From Marinomonas sp. THO17 (lineage in GTDB: Bacteria > Pseudomonadota > Gammaproteobacteria > Pseudomonadales > Marinomonadaceae): DNA of 64,000 bases. Where the stretch lies: NCBI RefSeq assembly GCF_040436405.1, contig NZ_AP031575.1, positions 1,816,501 through 1,880,500 of the forward strand, read 5' to 3'. Positions 24,544 to 33,320 of the stretch are shown here, one piece after another. Within the stretch, counting starts at the first letter, position 1. The number at the start of each line of letters is the position of its first letter. The position numbers and the translations under genes were made by a program. The notes under the pieces are model-generated. The model saw only the letters and a list, made by a program, of their open reading frames with translations, made no database searches and was not told the origin of the DNA.

Positions 24544-26235
24544 ATGAAACGACTTTTAATCGCATGTTTAGCAAGCGTACCAATGCTGGTAAACGCTGTT
24601 ACGGATATAACAGTACAACCGGTAGAAGAGCGCCAATTACCGGCACCGAAAAACCTTAAATCAGGACCGTATGATCTTCCCATTATTACCTGGGGCGGCG
24701 ATATAGCAACGATACTCGCGAACGGAAACCAGGCGGTAACTCAACCTGGATCTATCTTTGCCGATGCAGGACTAGCGTTCAAACTCAAGCGAGTAGACGT
24801 GTTTGAAAACCAGTTACGTGATTACCTAGAAGGTAATACGCCTTACTTGCGCGGAACTATGAGTATGATCAACATGGCGGCATCTGCGGTTAAGGGTAAC
24901 GATGCACTTACTCCAACTGTGTTTTATCAACTGACTTGGTCAGCAGGCGGCGATGCGCTGGTCGCTAAATCCAATATCCAGCGTCCAAGTGATCTGTGTG
25001 GCAAAACGATTGCCATGAACTATGATGGCCCTCACTTAAACTACGCGAATAAAGTATTAACTGATGCAGGCTGTAAGCTGTCAGATATTAACTTTGTGTT
25101 TACTAAAGATCTAACGGGTACACGCGAAACGCCGATGGAAGCGTTTAGAGCACAAAACGTCGACGCAGCCTTTGTCATTATTCCAGATGCTTTGGCCATG
25201 ACATCTGGCGGCGGCGTTGGGGATGGTTCTGAAACGTCTATTAAGGGCGCCAAAATATTGTTATCCACGAAGACAGCTAACCGCGTTATCGTCGATGTAT
25301 ATGCTGTGCGCAGTGATTACTTTGAGCGCAATAAGCAAGAAGTTGAGGCATTAGCAGCTTCGTTGTTCAAGGCGCAAGAAAACCTTCAATCTCTCGCGTC
25401 AACAAAAGGTTCTGAATATCAAGCATTGATGCGAGCATCGGCTGGAATTTTACTTGATGCACCAGATGCAATTGCTGATACAGAAGGCTTATTGTTAGAT
25501 GCCGAAATTTCTGGCTTTACTCAAAATGTACAGTTTTTTCAGAATGCCAATAACTTCCGCAATTTTGAGAACATCGTAAAGGAGTCAGCGAGTGGTGTGA
25601 TAGCAATGGGGATCGTTTCTTCGGCGGGACCTGTAGCAAAAGCGGACTTAAATTTTGCCTTGTTAGCTTCTGGCGTAAGCACGATTCAACCTGAGAAACC
25701 GAAGTTTGACCAAAACGAAGTGACACGAGTCATCGAAAATAGACAAAGACAAGGTGGACTGGATAATGCCACGATTTTCGAATTCGAGGTGTATTTCCGT
25801 CCGAACCAACAAGTCTTTGACTCCAGTCTGTATTCAGCCGAATTCCAAAAGGTGTTTGAAATGGCGAGCACTTATGGTGGCGCAATCCTAACGATAGAAG
25901 GCCATTCTGACCCACTGGGATATTTGCGGAAGAAGAAAGAAGGTGAGCAACCATTTGTCCTTAATCAGATCAAAACGAGTGCACGCAACCTTTCTTTGAC
26001 TCGCGCTAACCAAGTAAAGCAAGCCATTATCGATTTCATGTCGAATGAAAAAGGCACTGTCATGGATGAATCACAATTTGGCCTTATCGGTCACGGTATT
26101 GAAATGCCTAACACCGGTATCTGTGGCGTTGACCCTTGCCCACCGAAAACTGAACAAGAATGGCTATCAAATATGCGCGTTGTGTTCCGCATATTGCAAG
26201 TTGAAGCCGAAGAATCAGTGTTCTCACCGCTATAA
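24544..26235 (+). CDS. Solute-binding-like protein fused to a C-terminal OmpA domain (1)
   Basis: 563 residues with a signal peptide (KRLLIACLASVPMLVNA). Residues about 45-350 resemble a type II periplasmic binding protein of the NMT1/PhnD kind (PSDLCGKTIAMNYDGPHLNY, AAFVIIPDALAM). From about residue 405 an OmpA/MotB-type peptidoglycan-binding domain follows: FEVYFRPNQQVFDSS, TIEGHSDPLGY near residue 453 and LSLTRANQVKQAI with the conserved Asp and Arg. A ligand sensor tethered to the cell wall is unusual; a cysteine pair (GICGVDPCPP) lies in an insert near the end. Confidence 0.85.
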   Translation: MKRLLIACLASVPMLVNAVTDITVQPVEERQLPAPKNLKSGPYDLPIITWGGDIATILANGNQAVTQPGSIFADAGLAFKLKRVDVFENQLRDYLEGNTPYLRGTMSMINMAASAVKGNDALTPTVFYQLTWSAGGDALVAKSNIQRPSDLCGKTIAMNYDGPHLNYANKVLTDAGCKLSDINFVFTKDLTGTRETPMEAFRAQNVDAAFVIIPDALAMTSGGGVGDGSETSIKGAKILLSTKTANRVIVDVYAVRSDYFERNKQEVEALAASLFKAQENLQSLASTKGSEYQALMRASAGILLDAPDAIADTEGLLLDAEISGFTQNVQFFQNANNFRNFENIVKESASGVIAMGIVSSAGPVAKADLNFALLASGVSTIQPEKPKFDQNEVTRVIENRQRQGGLDNATIFEFEVYFRPNQQVFDSSLYSAEFQKVFEMASTYGGAILTIEGHSDPLGYLRKKKEGEQPFVLNQIKTSARNLSLTRANQVKQAIIDFMSNEKGTVMDESQFGLIGHGIEMPNTGICGVDPCPPKTEQEWLSNMRVVFRILQVEAEESVFSPL

Positions 26236-26245
26236 GGGGATTAGC

Positions 26246-27025
26246 ATGAAACTATTTAAAAAGACTCTCTGCAGCATGGTTGCGGCCAGCATAGTACCCA
26301 TATCATTAGTGGGTTGTGGACAAGAAAGTCCGTCAGCTTTCAAAACTGCAATGCAAGATACCACTGCACTTTATGGCATGAGAGGAACCGACCACTCATG
26401 GCCTGGAAACATCAGTGAAAACAGTGTGTTTGCCGAGAATAAATTGCAGAAAAACTTCTACATTATTTTTGATGGCTCTGGCTCTATGGCCGAAGCAAGT
26501 TGTGAAAATGACGGGGCAAAAATCAATGTTGCGCAAAAAGCTATAAGAACGTTTTTCGATAATCTCGCTCGTGATGTCAACGTCGGCATGTACATTTTTG
26601 ACTCTCAAGGGCGTCGAGAAGCAGTTTCGCTCGGTCAAAACGACCCAGCCAGCCTCAAACGAGCAATCCAAACTGTGTCGACTGGTTCAGGAACGCCACT
26701 AGGTGAAGCTTTGCGAAAAGGCTACTCAGCGCTGAAATCTCAAGGCATTGTTCAACAAGGTTACGGCGAGTACCATTTAGTTGTCATTACCGATGGACAA
26801 GCGAGTGATTCGGATTTAATGAAGGATATGGTTAGACAAATCACAAACGCGTCGCCAGTGAATGTTCATACACTTGGGTTCTGTATCGGTAAAGACCACG
26901 CACTAAATATCCCGGGAGTCGTGAACTACACATCTGCCAACAATGCAAAACAATTGTTGGATGGCCTGCAAAACATTGCTGCAGAGTCTGCTGACTTCGA
27001 TATCAGTTCGTTCGCTGGAGTTTAA
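26246..27025 (+). CDS. Von Willebrand factor A domain lipoprotein
   Basis: 259 residues from ATG 26246, with a GGGGA sequence seven bases upstream; an open frame extending to 26045 overlaps the previous gene and is not used. A lipobox (ISLVGC, Cys24) predicts a lipid anchor. The VWA domain has a complete MIDAS: FDGSGSMAE (Asp76, Ser78, Ser80), Thr in GSGTPLGEAL and Asp in ITDGQASDSD. Such domains bind a metal and mediate protein-protein contacts or assembly. Cys in SCEND and GFCIGKD could form a disulfide. Confidence 0.9.
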   Translation: MKLFKKTLCSMVAASIVPISLVGCGQESPSAFKTAMQDTTALYGMRGTDHSWPGNISENSVFAENKLQKNFYIIFDGSGSMAEASCENDGAKINVAQKAIRTFFDNLARDVNVGMYIFDSQGRREAVSLGQNDPASLKRAIQTVSTGSGTPLGEALRKGYSALKSQGIVQQGYGEYHLVVITDGQASDSDLMKDMVRQITNASPVNVHTLGFCIGKDHALNIPGVVNYTSANNAKQLLDGLQNIAAESADFDISSFAGV

Positions 27026-27029
27026 TGAA

Positions 27030-28559
27030 ATGAATAAACTTATAGCGGCTGGTGTTCTGGTAGTGGGTTTAGCTAGCATCGTTGGCCTTAAATTTTACTT
27101 TACAGAACAATCGAATGATTTGACTGCATTGACGTCTGATGCGGGTAACTTCGATCACTCCATTCGTGTTGGCGTTGACAGCTGGGCCGGCTACTACCCG
27201 CTCTGCAGCAAGTACATTCGAAGTGATTTACGCAATCAGGGCATTTTGCTTCAGTGCATTAATGACAGTGCAAACCTCGATGAACGCTTTGAAAATCTTC
27301 GTCGAGGGGAGCTTGATCTGGCAGTGAGTACTGTCGACGCATATTTGACTGTTGGCGAGCAACACAGGTATCCCGGTACCATTGTGTCAGTTATCGATGA
27401 GTCGAAAGGTGGTGATGCCATGGTCTGCTATCAAGATATGGTTGATAGCATTGATGACTTAAAAACCAATCCTAACCTACGTGTGGCATTGACGCCCGAC
27501 AGTCCGAGTGAACATTTGCTGCGCTCATTGGCTGTGCACTTTGATGTTGAAACCTTTCAATCATCGGGTAGCTGGAGGGTTGACGCCAATGGCTCTGAGG
27601 ATGCACTAAATAAATTACAATCACGAAGCGTAGACTGCGCTGTCGTTTGGGAGCCTGATGTCACAAAAGCACGTCAGCTTTCGGGCACTAAGAAAGTTAT
27701 CGGAAGTGAAGATACTGAACGTCTAATCGTGGATGTATTGCTTTCGAATCGTGAATTCATTCAAAAGAAACCGGACGTTCTCAAGCATGTGCTCTCAGCT
27801 TATTTTGACGCATTGGTGTACTTCAAGAACAACCCCAATGCGCTAGTAGTAGAAATGAGCAAAGAAGCTGGGCTCAACAAAGGTGCAGCACGGCAAATGC
27901 TTGAAGGCGTTAAATGGGCTTCATTGTCAGAGAATGTGTTTAGCTGGTATTCGTCAGTCGGTCATGAGCGAAGTGAATATCTAGTTGAGTCAATCACCAG
28001 TACGCTCAACATATTAAAGAGTGCCGGAGTATTGGATTCAAACCCCCTGCCCAATCAAGATGTTTACGCGATCATTAACAGTACGTTTGTCACTGAATTG
28101 TTTGATGGCAATGTCACAACGACTGACAGCACACAAGAAGCGCGAGCGGCGACCTATAGAAACCTAAGTGTTGAAGAATGGTTGGCTTTGCCAAATGTTG
28201 GAACCTTGAAAGTACGTAAAGTGCAGTTTGCTCGGTCAAACGGAGAGCTATCAATGAATGCTAAACGCATGCTTGATGAGGCGTCTGCTGACTTGTCTCA
28301 CTATCCAAACTTTCGGATCATGGTTAAAGGTCACACCGGAACATACGGTGATATGGACGCTAATAGACGATTAAGTGAGACGCGCGCGAAAGCGGTAGTG
28401 CGTTACTTGAATATTGTTCACGGGATAGATGAGTCTCGAATGCTGGCAATAGGCGCAGGCTCTGACGAACCGCTAGCGCAAATGCCGAACGAAGGTCTAC
28501 GCGCATACGAAGCCAGGTTGCCGCGGGTAGAGCTTATTCTAAAGGTAGGAGACCGCTAA
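27030..28559 (+). CDS. Solute-binding-like protein fused to a C-terminal OmpA domain (2)
   Basis: 509 residues from ATG 27030, five bases after the VWA stop. A hydrophobic N-terminus (KLIAAGVLVVGLASIVGL) without a clear cleavage site may be a membrane anchor. Residues 45-340 are a periplasmic-binding-protein-like domain (VDSWAGYYPLCSKYIRSDL, RVALTPDSPSEHLL, CAVVWEPDVTKA). The C-terminal OmpA-like domain (VQFARSNGELSMNAKRML, VKGHTGTYGD, ANRRLSETRAKAVVRYL) follows. The peptidoglycan Asp of the GHxD motif is replaced (GHTGT), so wall binding may differ from the first fusion. Confidence 0.85.
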   Translation: MNKLIAAGVLVVGLASIVGLKFYFTEQSNDLTALTSDAGNFDHSIRVGVDSWAGYYPLCSKYIRSDLRNQGILLQCINDSANLDERFENLRRGELDLAVSTVDAYLTVGEQHRYPGTIVSVIDESKGGDAMVCYQDMVDSIDDLKTNPNLRVALTPDSPSEHLLRSLAVHFDVETFQSSGSWRVDANGSEDALNKLQSRSVDCAVVWEPDVTKARQLSGTKKVIGSEDTERLIVDVLLSNREFIQKKPDVLKHVLSAYFDALVYFKNNPNALVVEMSKEAGLNKGAARQMLEGVKWASLSENVFSWYSSVGHERSEYLVESITSTLNILKSAGVLDSNPLPNQDVYAIINSTFVTELFDGNVTTTDSTQEARAATYRNLSVEEWLALPNVGTLKVRKVQFARSNGELSMNAKRMLDEASADLSHYPNFRIMVKGHTGTYGDMDANRRLSETRAKAVVRYLNIVHGIDESRMLAIGAGSDEPLAQMPNEGLRAYEARLPRVELILKVGDR

Positions 28560-29363
28560 GTGTCAGACAGTAATGTTGATTTGAATGACGCAGACTTAGG
28601 AAAGCACCTATTGAGTGAGGTAGCGAACTCCCCTATCACGCTAATTTCTGGTGTTAGTAGTTTGTTGATGGGAGTGTCAAGTGCTGTGTTCTACTCTTCA
28701 GAAGTGTTCTTGTGGCTAGCAGGTCTCACAGGATTTAGCGTCGCTACACTCGGGAGTTACCTGTTAAAGCGAACAGTATTTGGTCGCCATAAAGAAATGA
28801 TTAGGATCATCGAAAAGCACCGTGTTGAAGCGATAGCAAAGCGGAAAGACATGATGACTACCGTGACACAAAAGCTTGCTGAACTTAACCATAAAAAAGG
28901 AACACAGCAATTCAGTCAATTGGAACGAAAATTCTCTACGTTCTCTGACGTATTGAACATGCAGTTTGATAAAGATGAGTTGACGCATAAGCGTTATTTG
29001 ACGATTGCTGAACAGTTGTACTTCGGTGCAATGGATAACCTACTTACGGTAGCGACGCTTCGCATGAGCATGAACGCAATCAATGTAAAAGACTTGGAAG
29101 CCAGTCTTAGTCAAGACACCAACATGCCAGAGGAGGCAAAACAAGCGCTCACATCAAGGATAGATATCTATCGAAATGCAAGTGAGCAAGAAACCCAAAT
29201 TTTAACGTGCAACGAGCAAGTAATGACAAAGCTCGATGAACTAACAAGCAAATTAAGTGGGATTCAGACACGTGAAGGTTTGAGTACTTTAAAACTGGAT
29301 TCAGCAATACGTGAAATCAAACACCTGATTGCACGTGTTGATGATTACGATATTTCGCAATAA
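28560..29363 (+). CDS. Membrane protein with a long helical cytoplasmic part
   Basis: 267 residues from a GTG that directly follows the previous stop, with AGGAG ten bases upstream. Two adjacent hydrophobic segments (SGVSSLLMGVSSAVFYS, VFLWLAGLTGFSVATLG) are followed by about 190 residues that are nearly all helix and charged (KHRVEAIAKRKDMMTTVTQK, LDELTSKLSGIQ), likely a coiled coil. I know no family name. Its position beside TelA suggests a membrane partner for that protein. Confidence 0.6.
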   Translation: MSDSNVDLNDADLGKHLLSEVANSPITLISGVSSLLMGVSSAVFYSSEVFLWLAGLTGFSVATLGSYLLKRTVFGRHKEMIRIIEKHRVEAIAKRKDMMTTVTQKLAELNHKKGTQQFSQLERKFSTFSDVLNMQFDKDELTHKRYLTIAEQLYFGAMDNLLTVATLRMSMNAINVKDLEASLSQDTNMPEEAKQALTSRIDIYRNASEQETQILTCNEQVMTKLDELTSKLSGIQTREGLSTLKLDSAIREIKHLIARVDDYDISQ

Positions 29364-29375
29364 GGAATTATTAGC

Positions 29376-30581
29376 ATGAATACACAAGTGAAACAGGAAG
29401 AAACAAATGTGTTACTCCAAACGGACTTAAACCTCCCCTCATTAAGCGCATTAAGTGGCGAACTGGCGCCCGTTTATGCTGCCCAAGATATCTCGGATGA
29501 AGTGAAAGCTAGCGGTGATAGCTGGATCGAAAAAGTCATCGCTATCGATATGTCACAAATCGATATGCAACATGCCGCATCTGTCGAGTTGAAAACTCTC
29601 GGTGGCGAGCTGGAGAACGAGCTATTGGAAATGTCTGAGCTACTTCAGACGCCAATGTCTGAGTTAATGGCCGATGCTGAAAATGGCGGCGATGTAGCTA
29701 AAGACCTTCTCAAGCTTGAAGAAACCGCCCGCAGCATCGACCCGAATGGCTACGATTTCGAAAACATGTCTGGGGTCCGCGCGTTTTTAAGCAAGTTCGG
29801 ACTAATGCCAACTCCGCTTAAAATGTGGATTGCAAAATACCAGTCGACAGAGTCGATTATTAAGAGTATCGAAAAAGGTCTGCGCCAAGGCAAGCAAAAG
29901 CTGGAGCGCGATAATCAAACGCTAAAATCAGATCAAATTCGTTACCGCCAGCACTTATTGAAACTCGACGCTTACATCCAATTCGCTCGTTATGTAGACG
30001 AGACGCTAGATAAAAAAGTGGCTGAAGTTACTGATGCTGAGAAAAAGCGCTTTTTGACCGATGAAGTGTTATTCCCTGTTCGTCAGCGCCATCAAGATCT
30101 GCATACTTCAAAGGTGGTGTTTCAACAAGCGTGGGTGACTTCTGAGTTCATCATTAAAACCAATGAAGAGCTTATCCGTGGTGTTGATAGAGCACTTAAG
30201 CACACACTTATTGCATTAGGCGTCGCATCATCGCTGGCTATCGCGTTGGCTCGACAGAAGAAGGTCTTAAAGGCACTTCAAAGCACTAAGCAAATCACTG
30301 AAAAGATGATCACGGATATTGCGGATCAATTGCTTGAACAAGGCACGGCTGTAATGGCACAAGCGTCTGATCCGTTCTTGCAAGTGGAAGTGATGAAAGC
30401 AGCCTTCACCAAGACACTTCAGGCCATGGATGAGGTTAGCCGTTATCGCTCAGAAGCACTAACGCAAATGAAAACGTCGGTCTCAGAGCTACAAACGATG
30501 ACAAGCGAAATAGACTCCAACATTCAGCGCATTGAGCGCGGTCAGTTGGCGAAAGAAGAATTCAAAGTACTACTAGGTTAA
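29376..30581 (+). CDS. TelA/KlaA-family (toxic anion resistance) protein
   Basis: 401 residues, soluble and mostly helical, with AAGGA before the ATG. The features of the TelA family are visible: FLSKFGLMPTPLKMWIAKYQ with STESIIKSIEKGLRQGKQKL following it, DNQTLKSDQIRYRQHLLKLDAYIQ..., and TNEELIRGVDRALKHTLIAL. The family was named for tellurite resistance on RK2 plasmids, and occurs with Ter-type stress and phage-sensitivity genes; biochemical role unknown. Here it joins an ABC transporter and a VWA protein rather than TerC/TerD. Confidence 0.85.
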   Translation: MNTQVKQEETNVLLQTDLNLPSLSALSGELAPVYAAQDISDEVKASGDSWIEKVIAIDMSQIDMQHAASVELKTLGGELENELLEMSELLQTPMSELMADAENGGDVAKDLLKLEETARSIDPNGYDFENMSGVRAFLSKFGLMPTPLKMWIAKYQSTESIIKSIEKGLRQGKQKLERDNQTLKSDQIRYRQHLLKLDAYIQFARYVDETLDKKVAEVTDAEKKRFLTDEVLFPVRQRHQDLHTSKVVFQQAWVTSEFIIKTNEELIRGVDRALKHTLIALGVASSLAIALARQKKVLKALQSTKQITEKMITDIADQLLEQGTAVMAQASDPFLQVEVMKAAFTKTLQAMDEVSRYRSEALTQMKTSVSELQTMTSEIDSNIQRIERGQLAKEEFKVLLG

Positions 30582-30594
30582 TAAGGAACGTATT

Positions 30595-31641
30595 ATGTTT
30601 AAAAGACACTTTGCTGCAACGATCGCTGCATTAGCAATGTCTGCATCGTCTTCAATAGCATTTGCCGCAGACTCTTTTAAAGTATGCTGGTCTCACTATG
30701 CTGGTTGGGAGCCATATGCACTGCTTGAAACAACAGGGATCTTACCCAAGTGGGAAGCAAAGTACGGTATTGATATCGAAGTCACACTTATCAATGACTA
30801 TATCGAGTCAATCAACTTGTACACTGCTGGCGAGTTTGATGCATGTACAATGACAAACATGGACGCACTGACTATCCCTGCCATTGGTGGTGTCGATAGT
30901 ACTGCGATTATTATGGGCGATTACTCTAATGGTAACGATGGCATCGTGTTGAAAGTTGGGTCTTCAGTTAAGGACCTTAAAGATCGCACTGTAGACTTGG
31001 TCGAGTTCTCAGTTTCTCATTATTTGCTATCGCGTGCGCTAGATAAACACGGTATGTCAGAGCTTGATCTGACTGTTCGTAATGCGTCAGACGTCGATAT
31101 CCCAAGTATCTTCCGCACGAAAGAAAATGCGGCCGTGGTAACATGGAACCCACCACTGCAAACGGTTAGAAACATGGCCGGTGCGAATCTTGTATTTGAT
31201 TCAAGCGAAATTCCAGAAGAGGTTATGGACTTACTTATCGTTAAAACGGATACCGACGAGCGATTCAAGAAAGCCATTACCGGAGCATGGTATGAGCTCA
31301 TGAGCAAGTTAAGCCAACCAGGCACTGAATCAAAGCATTTGATCTCGTTAATGGCCGCTAATGCCGGTGCTACCGATGCAGAGTTTCGCGCACAATTGAA
31401 AACAACAGCTATGTTCTATACGCCTCAAGAAGCGGCCAATGTTTTCACATCAGAGAAAGCAGCGGAGACAATGGACTTCATTCGTAACTTCTCGTTCGAT
31501 AAAGGTCTATTCGGTCAAGGCGCGAGCACACTAGATTTCGTGGGTATTGAACTACCGGGCAAAGTCTTAGGTGACGCCGACAACGTTACATTGCGATTCG
31601 ACCCAACGTACATGCAAATGGCTGCAGACGGCAAGCTGTAA
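30595..31641 (+). CDS. Periplasmic solute-binding protein, urea-carboxylase-associated type
   Basis: 348 residues with a signal peptide (ATIAALAMSASSSIAFA, cleavage near 25). The mature start FKVCWSHYAGWEPYALL and the CTMTNMDALTIPAIGGVDS segment resemble binding proteins of the nitrate/taurine group found next to urea carboxylase genes. It lacks an OmpA domain, so it is the free, classical binding protein of the set and the likely partner of the permease. The ligand cannot be deduced. Confidence 0.85.
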   Translation: MFKRHFAATIAALAMSASSSIAFAADSFKVCWSHYAGWEPYALLETTGILPKWEAKYGIDIEVTLINDYIESINLYTAGEFDACTMTNMDALTIPAIGGVDSTAIIMGDYSNGNDGIVLKVGSSVKDLKDRTVDLVEFSVSHYLLSRALDKHGMSELDLTVRNASDVDIPSIFRTKENAAVVTWNPPLQTVRNMAGANLVFDSSEIPEEVMDLLIVKTDTDERFKKAITGAWYELMSKLSQPGTESKHLISLMAANAGATDAEFRAQLKTTAMFYTPQEAANVFTSEKAAETMDFIRNFSFDKGLFGQGASTLDFVGIELPGKVLGDADNVTLRFDPTYMQMAADGKL

Positions 31642-31650
31642 TTTCTGTAC

Positions 31651-31674
31651 AGGGGCAGAAATGCCCCTTTTTTT
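31651..31674 (+). terminator. Terminator inside the operon, before the permease
   Basis: A 7-bp GC-rich stem (31651-31657 with 31662-31668, GAAA loop) followed by seven Ts. It lies ten bases after the binding-protein stop and 20 bases before the permease start, so it should lower permease expression relative to the binding protein. Confidence 0.85.
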
Positions 31675-31693
31675 GTGACGCTAGGAATGCAAT

Positions 31694-32524
31694 ATGTCAA
31701 GACCACAATTTATTGGACTTCATGCTAAGCCAAGAAAACTGTTGAGCATCTTTTTAGCCATATTACCCTTTGTACTGGTTATTGGCTCTTACATGTACTT
31801 CAGTGATATTCGATTAGCTGAAAATCCTAATGACAAGTTACTGCCTTCACTCTCAACGATGGCAGAGACAGTCAATAGAATGGCCTTTGAAGAAGATAGA
31901 CGAACCGGCGACTATCTGATGGTAAAAGATACACTCGCGTCGCTAGGTCGTATCGCGGCTGGTGTAGGTTTAGCCACGTTTGTTGCGCTGATACTGGGTC
32001 TTAACATGGGTCTATATCGAGGCATGAGTGCTGTTTTAAACCCGTTTGTTAATTTCATCGCAATGATACCGCCCTTGTCGATTCTACCGATATTATTGAT
32101 CACATTCGGTGTTGGTGAGTTAGGTAAAATTATGCTGATCTTCATAGGCACTGTTCTTATCATGACGCGTGACATTGCACTATACACGCGAAAAATTCCC
32201 ATCGAAATGATCATAAAGGGCCAAACACTCGGAGCTAATCCATTAGCAATTACATACCGGATCATCATGCCGCAAGTGATGCCAAGATTGTTAGACAGTC
32301 TGCGATTAAGTCTCGGGGGAGCGTGGTTGTTCCTTATTGCGGCTGAAGCGATCGCCGCGAGTGAGGGGTTAGGTTACAGAATTTTCTTGAGCAGACGTTA
32401 TATGGCTATGGATGTCATTATCCCTTATGTATTTTGGATAACATTCTTAGGATTTATGTTTGACTACATGTTGCAACGGTCAGTGAACTACTTTTATCCC
32501 TGGTATTCTCGTTACAAAACATAG
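31694..32524 (+). CDS. ABC transporter permease (TauC/SsuC type)
   Basis: 276 residues with about six membrane helices. The cytoplasmic EAA loop reads IKGQTLGANPLAITYRIIMP, the contact site for the ATPase, and the region LRLSLGGAWLFLIAAEAIAA is typical of the taurine/sulfonate permease group. The N-terminal NPNDKLLPSL is also seen in permeases next to urea carboxylase genes. It is the only permease for three solute-binding-like proteins and one ATPase in the operon. Confidence 0.93.
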   Translation: MSRPQFIGLHAKPRKLLSIFLAILPFVLVIGSYMYFSDIRLAENPNDKLLPSLSTMAETVNRMAFEEDRRTGDYLMVKDTLASLGRIAAGVGLATFVALILGLNMGLYRGMSAVLNPFVNFIAMIPPLSILPILLITFGVGELGKIMLIFIGTVLIMTRDIALYTRKIPIEMIIKGQTLGANPLAITYRIIMPQVMPRLLDSLRLSLGGAWLFLIAAEAIAASEGLGYRIFLSRRYMAMDVIIPYVFWITFLGFMFDYMLQRSVNYFYPWYSRYKT

Positions 32525-32545
32525 GGTTAAAGAGACTTTAATTTG

Positions 32546-32571
32546 CAAAGCTGACTACCGCGTCAGCTTTG
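32546..32571. terminator. Hairpin between the convergent permease and COQ4-like genes
   Basis: A perfect 10-bp stem (32546-32555 with 32562-32571, six-base loop) between two converging stops. T-runs are short, so termination strength is uncertain. Confidence 0.6.
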
Positions 32572-32586
32572 TAAATATGACTATGA

Positions 32587-33168
32587 TTAGATGTTTCTGC
32601 AAGATGCTGGGTTGTCAGGGTATCGACGTTTCTCAATAGCAAAATAGGCTGATAGCAAATCCTCCTCAAGGCCAATGGCTTTGCGGACATCCTTTATACT
32701 CATCTCGCGCATTGACTCAAAGTCTACCTTGTCCAAGGGTTGGCAATCAGAAATATAACCAAGTTTAACGGCGTCTCTATACACCTGAATTTCATCATCT
32801 TTCAATCGATACTCTTTAGGAAAAAGATGCTTTGCGAAAATGGTGTAGAGCTTTTTCTCAACTGATGTAACTCGATTGGTGCTACCAGCAGTGAATCCTA
32901 GGACAAATGCCTCATCAGTTGCATGAATTCCCCGACCTAATACCAAATGAATATAATCATGCTGACGTAAGTCAGTACTGCCATGGAAAATATCAAATCC
33001 CGGCAAGTAATCATAATTTGGATTTTCTACAAGCTTCACAATTAGAGGAATATCATCCTGATTCAAACCAAATGAATTTAAATGATCAAACTCTACACCT
33101 AATAATCTTTGACCTTCCCACAACGGTACGTGCCATTTGTCAACAATTTCCTTGGTGTTCATTCTCAT
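32587..33168 (-). CDS. COQ4-like protein
   Basis: 193 residues. The segment QHDYIHLVLGRGIHATDEAF matches the COQ4 metal motif HDxxH-x11-E exactly. COQ4 is a zinc-bearing scaffold or decarboxylase/hydroxylase of ubiquinone synthesis in eukaryotes and alphaproteobacteria; bacterial COQ4-like proteins also occur outside that pathway. No ubiquinone genes are nearby. Two ATGs (33168, 33162) are possible; GGGGG lies upstream of both. It converges with the operon and is part of the same island. Confidence 0.75.
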   Translation of the reverse strand: MRMNTKEIVDKWHVPLWEGQRLLGVEFDHLNSFGLNQDDIPLIVKLVENPNYDYLPGFDIFHGSTDLRQHDYIHLVLGRGIHATDEAFVLGFTAGSTNRVTSVEKKLYTIFAKHLFPKEYRLKDDEIQVYRDAVKLGYISDCQPLDKVDFESMREMSIKDVRKAIGLEEDLLSAYFAIEKRRYPDNPASCRNI

Positions 33169-33320
33169 TTACCCCCTGACTAAAGATCGAAATTTGTGGT
33201 TATCAATATTCTAATACGAAACTGCTACTACCTATGAATCTTTTTTGTCCTGCGACCATTCACTTGACAGCTTACTACTCCGTTTGTGATAGAAAACTAA
33301 ACGGACGGAATTAAAAGCGG

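Noticed and set aside
26045-27025. Longer start for the VWA gene inside the previous gene
   Set aside because: It would remove the lipoprotein signal and overlap 190 bases of the OmpA fusion; the ATG at 26246 has a ribosome binding site and a lipobox.
23063-32524. Zorya-type defence system
   Set aside because: OmpA domains recall ZorB, but there is no MotA-like ZorA, helicase or nuclease, and the OmpA domains are fused to binding-protein-like halves.
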